DNA of 45,066 bases from Acidiferrobacteraceae bacterium (lineage in GTDB: Bacteria; Pseudomonadota; Gammaproteobacteria; Acidiferrobacterales; SZUA-150): assembly GCA_003228915.1 (NCBI GenBank), contig QIGL01000024.1, positions 1-45,066 on the forward strand. Reading direction: 5' to 3'. Position 1 is the stretch's first letter; every line of letters begins with the position of its first letter. This document shows, piece by piece, positions 16,259 through 24,469 of this stretch. The notes under the pieces are model-generated. The model had not been told where the DNA came from. It ran no database searches and worked only from the letters and a program-made list of their open reading frames with translations. The translations under genes were made by a program, and so were the position numbers.

Positions 16259-16314
16259 AAAAAAAGCCCCGCTGTTCAGGCAGGGCCAATCTGATATTGT
16301 CTATCAGGAGGAGT
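16259..16314 (-). ncRNA. Predicted sRNA 3 of a three-copy anti-SD family
   Basis: Proposed minus-strand transcript of about 56 nt starting ACUCCUCCUGAUAG. It contains a 6-bp stem CUGAUA-GACAA-UAUCAG and a terminator GCCCUGC-CUGAACA-GCGGGGC with seven U. A perfect CRP-like palindrome lies at -41/-42 and TTAAAT at the -10 position. The segment CUCCUGAUA is complementary over nine bases to UAUCAGGAG in the ribosome binding site of the mtrB-like gene (about 1780). No coding potential. Start inferred. Confidence 0.6.
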
Positions 16315-16347
16315 ACCTGTATTTAAGCTGAAAAACGGGTCGCAAAC

Positions 16348-16363
16348 TGTGATCCAGATCACA
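16348..16363. promoter_or_regulatory. Perfect CRP-like palindrome, promoter of sRNA 3
   Basis: TGTGATCCAGATCACA is very close to the E. coli CRP consensus and perfectly self-complementary apart from the central CC/AG. It is placed as in sRNA 1, about 41.5 bp upstream of the inferred start. It also lies 52 bp beyond the imuA stop. Confidence 0.75.
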
Positions 16364-16414
16364 ATATCGGTCAAACATCTGAAGAAAATAGGACGGAAAC
16401 AATAAAAAACTACT

Positions 16415-17293
16415 TTAATAGAGAGAAAGTTGGTGATTTTTAGACAGTAATTTCTGGCTGCCAAGAGCCTGGCTGGTTTGGCACTGGTGCTGGTGATCGT
16501 TATTTTTACTATAATTACTCCGGTTATTATGATTTTGGCGACTTAAGCGGTTAGCGCTAATTTTCAGGATCTGGGGTTCAGTAATTTTAGTATTCTGACT
16601 TTTTAGCACCGCAAGCTGAATTATTTGCTGCTGTTTTTTTAATAATAACCGGGTGGCCACAGGCGAGTCCTGCCTGGCATAAGACTGGTCGCGAAAGACA
16701 AAACCCGTGCTACCACCAGCCTCTGCCGCCAGTTGCAAGCGTGCTAAATAATCCGCAGTTTCACAATTATCATCCGGGTTACCAGTATTACCCCCGGTCA
16801 TCCAGGTCAACACGGCGCTACAAGTACCCGCGCGCAAAACCTGTTCAACCAACCACAACCCATTTGTAGAGGCCCGGGGGTGTACCAGCAGAACTCGGGA
16901 AATATCGATACCGGCATTGGTCAGCTTAAATTTGTCGAGAAATTGTGGCGGGCCAATCCAGCACAGCCATTTTTTTTCCTGGCTAACCGTGGCTAACGCC
17001 GGTAGTACCAGTTTGAGTGCTGAATCGTCGCCTGGATCAGACAAAATTTCAGTCACTGCTCCCCTGCGCCATCCACCGTCAGGCAGACTGTCGTCAAGGG
17101 CGGGTAGTCCGGAAGCGATGATTTGCGGTTGTGACTGATTAATAGCGCGGGTTGCAACAGATGCCAGGTCTGACCTGTAGTGCTTCTGGTAGCGGTTAGG
17201 GCGATGTTGATGCCAGGCAACAAAACCTCCAGGACTGCCATTTGAAAGTCTATCGGGTTTGGATTCCAGCCCATGACTGGCCAACCTGCTCAT
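16415..17293 (-). CDS. imuA: ImuA-type translesion-synthesis accessory protein
   Basis: 292 residues. A RecA/SulA-like core with [20 protein letters not shown] (near residues 62-80), [10 protein letters not shown] and the [18 protein letters not shown] stretch follows ImuA proteins. In typical cassettes ImuA works with the inactive polymerase ImuB and the polymerase DnaE2 in SOS mutagenesis. Here its ATG overlaps the lexA stop (ATGA), so it is co-expressed with lexA under the SOS boxes. imuB and dnaE2 do not follow; predicted sRNA 3 does. The C-terminal 50 residues are low-complexity (Asn/Gln/His-rich). Confidence 0.85.
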   Translation of the reverse strand: MSRLASHGLESKPDRLSNGSPGGFVAWHQHRPNRYQKHYRSDLASVATRAINQSQPQIIASGLPALDDSLPDGGWRRGAVTEILSDPGDDSALKLVLPALATVSQEKKWLCWIGPPQFLDKFKLTNAGIDISRVLLVHPRASTNGLWLVEQVLRAGTCSAVLTWMTGGNTGNPDDNCETADYLARLQLAAEAGGSTGFVFRDQSYARQDSPVATRLLLKKQQQIIQLAVLKSQNTKITEPQILKISANRLSRQNHNNRSNYSKNNDHQHQCQTSQALGSQKLLSKNHQLSLY

Positions 17294-17913
17294 GATAAAC
17301 CACCGTTACGACCGGTGCGCAAAACACCGACAGCCAGCCCTTCTATTGCAAAAGAAGCAGATTGCAGATCTACCTCAATCGGCTTGTAGGCCTTATTCTC
17401 AGGCAATAACTGGATATTTCTACTACGGGTGTTGCGACGTTTGAAACGCTTGACCGTGACTTCATCATCTAGCCGGGCTACCACAATCTGGCCATTGCTG
17501 ACCTCGGGGGTGCTGTGTACAACCAGCAAATCGTTATCCAAAATACCTACATTAACCATACTATTGCCTTGCACACGCAGTAAATAGTCCGCACGGGGAT
17601 GAAACATACTGGCGTCAAGCTGGTAATGGTCTTCGATATTTTCCTCAGCCAATATAGGCGCGCCAGCCGCCACCCGACCCACCAGGGGCAGACCCAGTTC
17701 CAGCTGTTCAATCAGGCGTATACCTCGCGAGGTGCCAGGTATTATTTCAATCGCCCCTTTACGTGCCAGCGCCCTGAGATGTTCCTCGGCCGCATTGGGA
17801 GAACGAAAACCCAGTTGCATACAAATCTCGACCCGGGTGGGAGGCGCGCCATGGTCACGAATTGCTTCACGAATCAGGGTCAGGACCTCTGCTTGTCTGC
17901 TTGTGAGTTTCAT
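17290..17913 (-). CDS. lexA: LexA repressor, SOS response
   Basis: 207 residues, close to the usual 200-205. N-terminal winged helix ([36 protein letters not shown]). Ala-Gly autocleavage site in VGRVAAGAP, catalytic Ser in GNSMVNVGI, catalytic Lys in DEVTVKRFK. It represses DNA-damage genes until RecA filaments trigger self-cleavage. Two SOS boxes lie just upstream, so it is autoregulated. Overlaps imuA by four bases. Confidence 0.97.
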   Translation of the reverse strand: MKLTSRQAEVLTLIREAIRDHGAPPTRVEICMQLGFRSPNAAEEHLRALARKGAIEIIPGTSRGIRLIEQLELGLPLVGRVAAGAPILAEENIEDHYQLDASMFHPRADYLLRVQGNSMVNVGILDNDLLVVHSTPEVSNGQIVVARLDDEVTVKRFKRRNTRSRNIQLLPENKAYKPIEVDLQSASFAIEGLAVGVLRTGRNGGLS

Positions 17914-17921
17914 AGTAAATA

Positions 17922-17937
17922 CTGTATGTAATTACAG
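17922..17937. promoter_or_regulatory. SOS box 1 (LexA operator)
   Basis: CTGTATGTAATTACAG matches CTGT-N8-ACAG exactly and lies 9 bp upstream of the lexA ATG. Confidence 0.9.
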
Positions 17938-17940
17938 GAA

Positions 17941-17956
17941 CTGTAAGTATATACAG
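17941..17956. promoter_or_regulatory. SOS box 2 (LexA operator)
   Basis: CTGTAAGTATATACAG matches CTGT-N8-ACAG exactly, 3 bp beyond the first box. The tandem pair suggests cooperative autoregulation of lexA-imuA. Confidence 0.9.
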
Positions 17957-18025
17957 GTATTCGGTAATAGCAAGTTTTATGAATTATCAGCTACTTCTCA
18001 GTAAGTCCGTATAAATGGCTACATC

Positions 18026-18110
18026 GAATACCATCCAGGACACGCGATGGATACATCCATGTACGCTCGACAGCAGCTTCCCTGCTGCTACACGGTCCCG
18101 GGTGGTATTC
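18026..18110. repeat. REP-like inverted-repeat element with internal hairpins
   Basis: The ends GAATACCATCCAGGAC and GTCCCGGGTGGTATTC form a 16-bp imperfect inverted repeat. Inside are ATGGAT-AC-ATCCAT and CAGCAG-CTTCC-CTGCTG hairpins. It lies in the 296-bp gap between the lexA promoter and the end of pepN. Likely a dispersed non-coding repeat; its copy number cannot be seen here. Confidence 0.6.
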
Positions 18111-18209
18111 CCCTGCAACCAGTGGATAGTAAGTAGTTATACGAACATATTAGTAAGTTGGAATTCTTGGGGATAACTCTGAATAAGCAGATAATCAGTG
18201 AAATTACAG

Positions 18210-20915
18210 TTATTTCAAGGTCTTACTCACTATCTCATAAACATCTTTTGACAGGTCGGGATGGGCCAGGATGCGCGTTAATTGTGCGCTCATCAACTGT
18301 TGCCGGTTGGCATCATATTTTTGCCAGCGGCTGAACGCTGTCACTATACGCGAGGCCACCTGGGGATTGATGTTATTCAAGGCCAGCACCTGGTCGGCCA
18401 GAAACTGGTAACCGGCACCGTCAATAGCATGAAAATTTATGGCATTGCGCATGGCAAAACTACCTATCAGGGCGCGGACATTATTGGGATTCTTGATAGA
18501 AAATGATTCGTGATTGATCAAGGCCTTTACTTGTTCAAGTACACCCGGCAAACCGGCGCTGGCCTGCAGGGCCAGCCATTTATTGACCACCAGGGCCTCG
18601 TGTTGCCACTGCTGATAAAATGCATCCAGGGCCTGTTGTCGCTCAGGACAATCTCGCTGCACCAGGAAAGACAAGGCCGCCATTTTATCAGTCATGTTAT
18701 TGGCATTGGCAAATTGCTGGTAACAAAGCGTCACGAATTGTTTATTTTCCCCAGATAGATCCAACGCCATTAAATATGAAAGACAGGTGTTTTTCAGTGC
18801 CCGCCGGGCCGTATGCGCCGAATCAAATACATATTTTTCGTCGCCCGCCAGACAATCCCGGTATTGTTTTTCAAAAACATCCTGCAACGCTTCGGCGATT
18901 GAATGCTTAACAAATTTGCGTACTGCAAAAATTGCATCCGGGTCGGCCACGGTCATTTTTTCTGCCAGTTCATTTTCGGAAGGCAGGGTCAGGGCGCTGG
19001 CAATCAGGGCACCGTCCAGGGACTTTTCTCCCAAGGTGTTGGCCATGACTGTGACCATGCGCTGATCCACTATTAATTCTTTGTCCTGCTGATAATCTGA
19101 AATCAATGACAACAAAGAGCCCGTGGCCAGCCGCTGGCCGGCATCCCAGCGGTTAAAGGCATCGGCATCATGAGCCGCCAAAAAAGCCAGGTCATCATTG
19201 GTCAGGCCGACATCGAGCGCCACCGGCGCTGAAAAATTTCTCAGGATTGAAGGCACTGGTGTTTCGTTGACATTAATAAACTGGAAACTTTGTTCGCTTG
19301 CTTTTAATTCCAGTACCCGCGTGGTGCCCGACGCAGCACCCTCGCCTTGCAACTGCAGGGGCATGTCCTGACCTGTTTTGTCCAATAGACCGACCGCCAC
19401 TGGCATGTGAAATGGTAACTTGGTTAGTTTGCCCGGGGTTTTATTATCTACGGTTTTATTCTGCTGGTTTTTATTATCTGGGGTCTCGGGGCAGGTTTGT
19501 TTAAAAGTTAAGACGTAAATTTTGTTTTTGGCGTCATATTTACCAGAGGCTTTTAGTTGTGGTGTACCGGCCTGCTCGTACCAGCGATTAAACTGGGTCA
19601 AATCAACACCATTAGCATCCGCCATGGCATTGCGAAAATCATCCGTGGTCACGGCCTGACCATCGTGGCGTTTAAAGTACAAATCCATGCCTTTGCGAAA
19701 TCCTGCCTGCCCCAACAACGTCTGGTACATACGTACGACTTCGGCGCCCTTCTCATAAACGGTCACCGTGTAAAAATTATTGATTTCGACATAGGACTGG
19801 GGTCGCACCGGGTGGGCCATGGGGCCGGCGTCCTCCGGGAACTGGCGCGCCCGTAACATGCGCACATCCTGGATCCGTTTGACCGGCCTTGATGCCATGT
19901 CAGCAGAAAATTCCTGGTCACGGAATACGGTCAGGCCTTCCTTGAGACTCAGTTGAAACCAGTCACGACAAGTCACCCGGTTACCGGTCCAGTTATGAAA
20001 ATACTCATGGCCAATGACACCTTCAATATTTTCATAATCCGCATCGGTAGCGGTCTCGGGCCGGGCCAGGGTGTAGGCGGTGTTAAAAATATTGAGCCCC
20101 TTGTTTTCCATGGCGCCCATATTAAAGTCACCCACGGCCACGATCATGTATATATCAAGATCATATTCAAGACCAAAACGTAACTCGTCCCAGGCCATGG
20201 CGCGCTTGAGGCTATCCATGGCATGTTGAGTTTTGTCCAGGTCATGTTCCTCAACATAAATCTCTAACGCAACTTGCCGGCCTGAACCCGTGGTATAGCT
20301 ATCCTTCAGGCAAGCCAACTTGCCCGCCACCAGGGCAAACAAGTAACAGGGTTTCCGGAATGGATCATGCCAGGTGGCAAAATGTTTGCCACCTGGCAGT
20401 TCTCCCGATGCCAGCAAATTACCGTTTGAGAGCAACACCGGGTATTTTTCCTTGTCGGCAATAATTTTTGTCGTGAACTGGCTCATGGTATCGGGCCGAT
20501 CCAGGTAATAAGTAATCTTGCGAAAACCCTCCGCCTCACACTGGGTATAAAACTTGCCATTGGAGACGTACAAACCCTCGAGGGAGGTATTGGCAGCAGG
20601 ATTTATTTGAGTGGTAATTTCCAGCTCAAAGGATTTCGGTACCTGGTGAATAGTCAGGGTTTCATCGCTCACCTGAAAAGCAGTGCCAGGCAGGGTATTG
20701 CCATCCAGTTTCAGGGTAAGCAAAGTTAATGCTTCGCCATGTAATACCAGGGGGCGCTGGCCCTCAGAATCCGGATTACTGGCCCGCATTTTTAGCAACG
20801 AGCGAACCACGGTCTCGTGATCGGCCAGTTCAAATGTCAGTGTCACCGCCTCAACCAGGTAATCTGGCGGCGTGTATTCTTTCAGATAAATCGTCTTTGG
20901 GGTGGCGTGTTTCAT
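18210..20915 (-). CDS. pepN: Aminopeptidase N (M1 zinc metallopeptidase)
   Basis: 901 residues (E. coli PepN 870). It has the exopeptidase motif GAMENKGLN and the zinc site HEYFHNWTGNRV followed by LKEGLTVFRDQEF. The N-terminal beta domain and the long helical C-terminal domain are both present. It cleaves N-terminal residues from peptides in the cytoplasm. A Q/N/K-rich loop (PETPDNKNQQNKTVDNKTPG, near residue 480) is encoded by imperfectly repeated DNA and explains part of the extra length. Confidence 0.97.
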   Translation of the reverse strand: MKHATPKTIYLKEYTPPDYLVEAVTLTFELADHETVVRSLLKMRASNPDSEGQRPLVLHGEALTLLTLKLDGNTLPGTAFQVSDETLTIHQVPKSFELEITTQINPAANTSLEGLYVSNGKFYTQCEAEGFRKITYYLDRPDTMSQFTTKIIADKEKYPVLLSNGNLLASGELPGGKHFATWHDPFRKPCYLFALVAGKLACLKDSYTTGSGRQVALEIYVEEHDLDKTQHAMDSLKRAMAWDELRFGLEYDLDIYMIVAVGDFNMGAMENKGLNIFNTAYTLARPETATDADYENIEGVIGHEYFHNWTGNRVTCRDWFQLSLKEGLTVFRDQEFSADMASRPVKRIQDVRMLRARQFPEDAGPMAHPVRPQSYVEINNFYTVTVYEKGAEVVRMYQTLLGQAGFRKGMDLYFKRHDGQAVTTDDFRNAMADANGVDLTQFNRWYEQAGTPQLKASGKYDAKNKIYVLTFKQTCPETPDNKNQQNKTVDNKTPGKLTKLPFHMPVAVGLLDKTGQDMPLQLQGEGAASGTTRVLELKASEQSFQFINVNETPVPSILRNFSAPVALDVGLTNDDLAFLAAHDADAFNRWDAGQRLATGSLLSLISDYQQDKELIVDQRMVTVMANTLGEKSLDGALIASALTLPSENELAEKMTVADPDAIFAVRKFVKHSIAEALQDVFEKQYRDCLAGDEKYVFDSAHTARRALKNTCLSYLMALDLSGENKQFVTLCYQQFANANNMTDKMAALSFLVQRDCPERQQALDAFYQQWQHEALVVNKWLALQASAGLPGVLEQVKALINHESFSIKNPNNVRALIGSFAMRNAINFHAIDGAGYQFLADQVLALNNINPQVASRIVTAFSRWQKYDANRQQLMSAQLTRILAHPDLSKDVYEIVSKTLK

Positions 20916-21025
20916 ATTCAGTCTATGTTATTGTGATTAAGTTTAAGTGGCTGAAGTCTTTATTTTATCGATAAATTGTTGATTATACTAATCTATTGCA
21001 GATTCCTGGCTGCGGGAACGCAATA

Positions 21026-21082
21026 ATACTTGACTTCGTTACTAGGTTAAATATAATGTTGACTAAATTACTCAGTTATTAT
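21026..21082. promoter_or_regulatory. Two tandem IscR type-1-like boxes upstream of the Rrf2 gene
   Basis: ATACTTGACTTCGTTACTAG at 21026 and ATGTTGACTAAATTACTCAG at 21056 share TTGACT-N2-RTTACT-NRGTT. They align with the IscR site of the E. coli iscR promoter. The spacing between equivalent bases is 29 bp. This implies control by an IscR-type protein, perhaps the adjacent product itself. Confidence 0.6.
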
Positions 21083-21156
21083 GTGTGGGTAAACCAAATC
21101 ACGTGCCAGCCGAATCTGGCGACAGCCAAAATAGGTAATAGTAAAGAGGTAACATT

Positions 21157-21597
21157 ATGAGATTATCCAGAAAAGGACGTTTTGCCATCACCGCCATGAT
21201 GAACCTGGCCTTGAACGAGAAAAAAGGCCCCATGACCTTAACCCAACTGACTCACGACCAGGGTATTTCATTGTCTTACCTGGAGCAGATTTTTGCCCGT
21301 CTCCGACAAGAAAACCTGGTTTCCGGCGTCCGTGGTCCAGGTGGTGGTTATTGCCTGTCACGGCCAGCCAAAGATATTTCTATTTCAGACATTGTCTCGG
21401 CAATTGATGAGTCTGCACCGAAACGGGATGCCAATACCCAGGCAGCGTTATTACTGCCTGAAAGAAGCCCGATCCACTCCATGTGGCATGACCTGAGCGC
21501 AGATATGCATGATTTTTTAGGTGCGATCAACCTGGCGGATTGTGTCAGTCGTTATCATGAAAAATTACAACACTTTGGCAGATCTGAGGCGGCTTGA
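21157..21597 (+). CDS. Rrf2/IscR-family regulator lacking the Fe-S cysteines
   Basis: 146 residues. The winged-helix domain is strongly IscR-like (MRLSRKGRFAITAMMNLAL, SLSYLEQIFARLR, VRGPGGGYCLSR, AIDES), including the Glu of the recognition helix (YLEQIF). Where IscR has its three cluster-ligating cysteines, between AVDES and the ALWRDLS helix, this protein has APKRDANTQAALLLPERSPI with none. It therefore should not hold a [2Fe-2S] cluster in the IscR way and may act like constitutive apo-IscR. It stands alone, without iscS/iscU. Two IscR-type boxes lie upstream and a terminator follows. Confidence 0.85.
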   Translation: MRLSRKGRFAITAMMNLALNEKKGPMTLTQLTHDQGISLSYLEQIFARLRQENLVSGVRGPGGGYCLSRPAKDISISDIVSAIDESAPKRDANTQAALLLPERSPIHSMWHDLSADMHDFLGAINLADCVSRYHEKLQHFGRSEAA

Positions 21598-21659
21598 TTT
21601 AGCGCGTCCCATGTAAAACTTTTACCAAATTCAGGAACTTATCAACTCCTGTCCTCCTG

Positions 21660-21692
21660 CGCCCCGGATCCTATGGTTTGGGGCGTTTTTTT
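21660..21692 (+). terminator. Rho-independent terminator after the Rrf2 gene
   Basis: CGCCCC ... GGGGCG with a 14-base loop, then seven T. The sequence just before it is GTCCTCCTG, the same anti-SD octamer as in the predicted sRNAs, but without an upstream CRP-like site. Confidence 0.85.
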
Positions 21693-21740
21693 ATTTAAAT
21701 ACAGGTCATATTTCAGGTGATTCACAGAGAAAGGTATTCA

Positions 21741-21829
21741 GAATCAGGTTAAAACTCGAAATATTTGTAACCTCGTTTTAGCATCTTCAAACACCCATTG
21801 AATATTTAACGAGTTTTCACACTAATCCT
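21741..21829. mobile_element. MITE-like element, copy A
   Basis: About 89 bp. Reads AATCAGGTTAAAACTCGAAA at the left and ATTTAACGAGTTTTCACACT at the right, an imperfect terminal inverted repeat around AAAACTCG / CGAGTTTT. CATTGAATAT and AAATATTTG are shared with the inverted copy at 24359. Non-coding. The left terminus is more decayed than in copy B. Confidence 0.65.
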
Positions 21830-21839
21830 AAATACCCGT

Positions 21840-22256
21840 CTACTTCTTTACCAGTACCCGTTTTTGTCCATTTTCATCTATGGCCACGTAGGTGAGATTG
21901 GCTTCTGTTACCTTAATGGTTTCACCCATGATATCGCCAGCCCGCCAACCCCGCTGGACATAAACAGACACATCGACAGTCACCGAAGTCTTGCCCACAT
22001 GGGTGACCTTGCCGTAACAACTCACCAGATCGCCGACAAAAACGGGTTTCTTGAACTGGAATTCATTAACCGCCACGGTGGCCACACGACCATTGGCATA
22101 ATGGGAAGCCACGATACTGCCCGCGACATCCACTTGCGACATAATCCAGCCACCAAAAATATCTCCTGCCGGATTGGTATCCTGGGGGTAAGGTACCACC
22201 CGAATCACCGGTTGCTGATCTTTTGGTAACCCATTATGCAGCTTGCTGGTAGTCAT
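21840..22256 (-). CDS. Acyl-CoA thioesterase, YciA-like hotdog protein
   Basis: 138 residues from ATG 22256, chosen for the GAGGAG nine bases upstream and because the family begins about there. Single hotdog domain: NPAGDIFGGWIMSQVDVAG carries the catalytic Asp region of YciA-type enzymes; AVNEFQFKKPVFVGDLVSCYG and EANLTYVAID follow. It hydrolyses acyl-CoA in the cytoplasm. It is divergent from the DUF4442-like gene, itself a likely hotdog protein. Confidence 0.9.
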   Translation of the reverse strand: MTTSKLHNGLPKDQQPVIRVVPYPQDTNPAGDIFGGWIMSQVDVAGSIVASHYANGRVATVAVNEFQFKKPVFVGDLVSCYGKVTHVGKTSVTVDVSVYVQRGWRAGDIMGETIKVTEANLTYVAIDENGQKRVLVKK

Positions 22257-22374
22257 AAGATTGCTCCTCGTTATTAATTCATTATGCCTTGCCGCCAACT
22301 TCTACAGCAACCTGGTGAACAATCAATACTATGGCAACTTGGTGAACGAATCATTACATGACAGACTATCTACC

Positions 22375-22890
22375 ATGAACTGGTTTAAATTTCTCAAATT
22401 ACCCTGGGCGCGCAAACGACGCGACATTACACTGTTCCCGCCCTTTTGGCTGTTGGATATTAAAATTCTTGAGGCCCGCGAAGATTGGCGTCATGTCGAG
22501 ATCCAGCTGCCACTTAGTTTTTTTAATCGCCACGGTGGTGGCGCCATGTTTGGTGGTGCCCAGGCCTGCCTGGCTGATCCGATCCCGGCCCTGGCCTGCG
22601 CCCGGATATTTCCCGGCTATGCGGTCTGGACCCGCGACCTGAGCCTGGATTTTCAGGCACCTGGCAGCACTAATCTAACCCTGCGTTTTGACATGGATCC
22701 GACCCAAGAGGCCCAAATACGGACGGAATTGGACCGTCGAGGCCGGGCAACACCAACCTTTGAGCTGGGTTTTTACCTGGCCGATGGCAGCTGCTGCACC
22801 AAAATCAGGAATACCGTGGCAATCAGGCCAAATGGTTACAAAAAACCGAACCAATCTAATGCCTCCGGGCCAGCGATTAACGTAAAATAA
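22375..22890 (+). CDS. DUF4442-like hotdog thioesterase-family protein
   Basis: 171 residues from ATG 22375 (MNWFKFLKLPWARKRR). The frame is open further upstream but only into the thioesterase promoter region. LPLSFFNRHGGGAMFGGAQACLADPIPAL and VWTRDLSLDFQAPGSTNL match the DUF4442 pattern, a hotdog fold related to acyl-CoA thioesterases. Activity unproven. It is upstream of cfa in the same direction, so a lipid-related role fits. Confidence 0.7.
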   Translation: MNWFKFLKLPWARKRRDITLFPPFWLLDIKILEAREDWRHVEIQLPLSFFNRHGGGAMFGGAQACLADPIPALACARIFPGYAVWTRDLSLDFQAPGSTNLTLRFDMDPTQEAQIRTELDRRGRATPTFELGFYLADGSCCTKIRNTVAIRPNGYKKPNQSNASGPAINVK

Positions 22891-22926
22891 AGGTGAAAAA
22901 CCAGCATTTATCTTACATATGTCTTA

Positions 22927-22948
22927 CATTTGTCTTGGGGGACAAATG
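22927..22948. repeat. Hairpin upstream of cfa
   Basis: CATTTGTC-TTGGGG-GACAAATG, a perfect 8-bp stem, preceded by two TCTTACAT direct repeats (22911-22929). It lies 37 bp after the DUF4442 stop and 56 bp before cfa. There is no T-run, so an operator or mRNA structure is as likely as a terminator. Confidence 0.4.
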
Positions 22949-23003
22949 GATTTAGGATAACACCCCTGCATTTAAAGCAATCAAACAATAAGAAAAGACG
23001 AAA

Positions 23004-24320
23004 ATGACAGATTTAGGCTCAATAAAAAAAGAAAAATCCATTTCCATGGGTGTGCCAGCGGGGCAAGGCAATACGCCAGGCCTGGAGCCCCTTGATCTGG
23101 GCATCCCCACCACGCGTATATTGGCCATTGAGCGCTGGTTAATAAGCTATACCCTGAAAATGCTGGATGACCCTGCCATCGAGATCGTACTCTGGACCGG
23201 TGAGACATTCATGGGGGCCGATGCCAAGCCCAGGTCACGTTTGACAATTAACGATCGTGGCGCACTTTATCGCTTGTTCACCAACCCAAACCTGAATTTT
23301 GGCGATTTATACAGCAGTGGCCGCCTGCAAATCGAAGGTGATTTTCTCGACTTTATCACCACCACAACCCAGGCCATGTACAACGCCCAATTAACGGCCA
23401 GCCCGGTGAAAAAATGGATTGGTGAAATTCTTACCAAGGCGCCCCGCGCCAACACCATGGCTGGCTCCAGAAAGCATATTTATCATCACTACGATATTGG
23501 CAATAAATTCTATGGGCTGTGGCTGGACAAAGACTATACCCAGTACACCTGCGCTTATTTTGCCAGACCAGATATGACGCTTGAACAAGCACAGGCAGCC
23601 AAGCTGGAACATGTCTGTCGCAAGTTGCAATTAAAACCCGGTGACACGGTAGTTGAAGCTGGTTGTGGCTGGGGTGGTCTGGCACGCTACATGGCCCGCC
23701 ATTATGACGTACAGGTTCGCTCCTATAATATTTCCCGCGAACAAATTATCTATGCCCGCGAACGCGCCAAGGCCGAAGGTCTGGATGGCAACATTGAATA
23801 CGTCGAAGATGACTACCGGAATATTGAAGGAAAATATGATGCCTTTGTTTCAATTGGCATGCTTGAACATGTAGGCGCAGAGAATTATGCCGGACTTGGG
23901 CGCGTTATTGGCCGCTGCCTGAAAGAAGATGGCATTGGCATGGTGCACTCTATTGGTCGTAACCGACCGGCTTTAATGCACCCATGGATAGAAAAACGAA
24001 TTTTCCCGGGCGCTTATCCGCCAGCGTTAAGGGAAATGATGACAATTTTTGAGTCCAATGAGTTATCAGTACTGGATGTGGAAAACCTCAGGCTCCATTA
24101 CTCGCGGACACTGGAACATTGGCTGGAACGTTACGAACAAAACGTGTCTATAGCGGAAGAAATGTTTGACGAAAATTTTGTTCGGGCCTGGCGACTTTAC
24201 CTGGTGGGTTCAATCTCAGCCTTTAATATTGGTGAGTTGCAGTTGTACCAAATTTTGTTTTCTCGTTCCCAAAATAATAAAATCCCGCAAACACGGGATC
24301 ATGTATATCGCGAGACCTAA
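23004..24320 (+). CDS. cfa: Cyclopropane-fatty-acyl-phospholipid synthase family protein
   Basis: 438 residues. The C-terminal SAM domain has VVEAGCGWGGLARYMARHY (near residue 217), YNISREQIIYARERA and VSIGMLEHVGAENY, typical of CFA/mycolic acid synthases. HHYDIGNKFYGLWLDKDYTQYTCAYF, the lipid-site signature, precedes it. The enzyme adds a methylene bridge to unsaturated fatty acyl chains in membrane lipids. The start has a weak ribosome binding site. No terminator with T-run was found after it; the next thing downstream is MITE copy B. Confidence 0.93.
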   Translation: MTDLGSIKKEKSISMGVPAGQGNTPGLEPLDLGIPTTRILAIERWLISYTLKMLDDPAIEIVLWTGETFMGADAKPRSRLTINDRGALYRLFTNPNLNFGDLYSSGRLQIEGDFLDFITTTTQAMYNAQLTASPVKKWIGEILTKAPRANTMAGSRKHIYHHYDIGNKFYGLWLDKDYTQYTCAYFARPDMTLEQAQAAKLEHVCRKLQLKPGDTVVEAGCGWGGLARYMARHYDVQVRSYNISREQIIYARERAKAEGLDGNIEYVEDDYRNIEGKYDAFVSIGMLEHVGAENYAGLGRVIGRCLKEDGIGMVHSIGRNRPALMHPWIEKRIFPGAYPPALREMMTIFESNELSVLDVENLRLHYSRTLEHWLERYEQNVSIAEEMFDENFVRAWRLYLVGSISAFNIGELQLYQILFSRSQNNKIPQTRDHVYRET

Positions 24321-24358
24321 AAATAGTTAGCAAAACGAGAGGTCTGATCAGGATCTGG

Positions 24359-24447
24359 AGTTAGTGTAAAAACTCGTTGGATATTCAATGGAGATTAGGC
24401 GGCGCTTAAATACTGGCGCAAATATTTCGAGTTTTTACACTGATCTC
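24359..24447. mobile_element. MITE-like element, copy B (inverted relative to copy A)
   Basis: About 89 bp with good terminal inverted repeats: TTAGTGTAAAAACTCG at the left, CGAGTTTTTACACTGATC at the right. Its reverse complement aligns over its length with the element at 21741 (AAACTCGAAATATTTG and CATTGAATAT near the ends), while the middle differs. Copies A and B flank the thioesterase, DUF4442 and cfa genes. Confidence 0.7.
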
Positions 24448-24469
24448 AAACAACTCAAACATACGTATA

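Noticed and set aside
21645-21692. Fourth member of the anti-SD sRNA family (TCCTCCTG plus terminator after the Rrf2 gene)
   Set aside because: No CRP-like palindrome or -10 at the right distance upstream, and the hairpin is simply where the Rrf2 transcript should end. Kept as a terminator.
24281-24300. ATCCCG...CGGGAT hairpin as cfa terminator
   Set aside because: It lies within the last codons of cfa and has no T-run.
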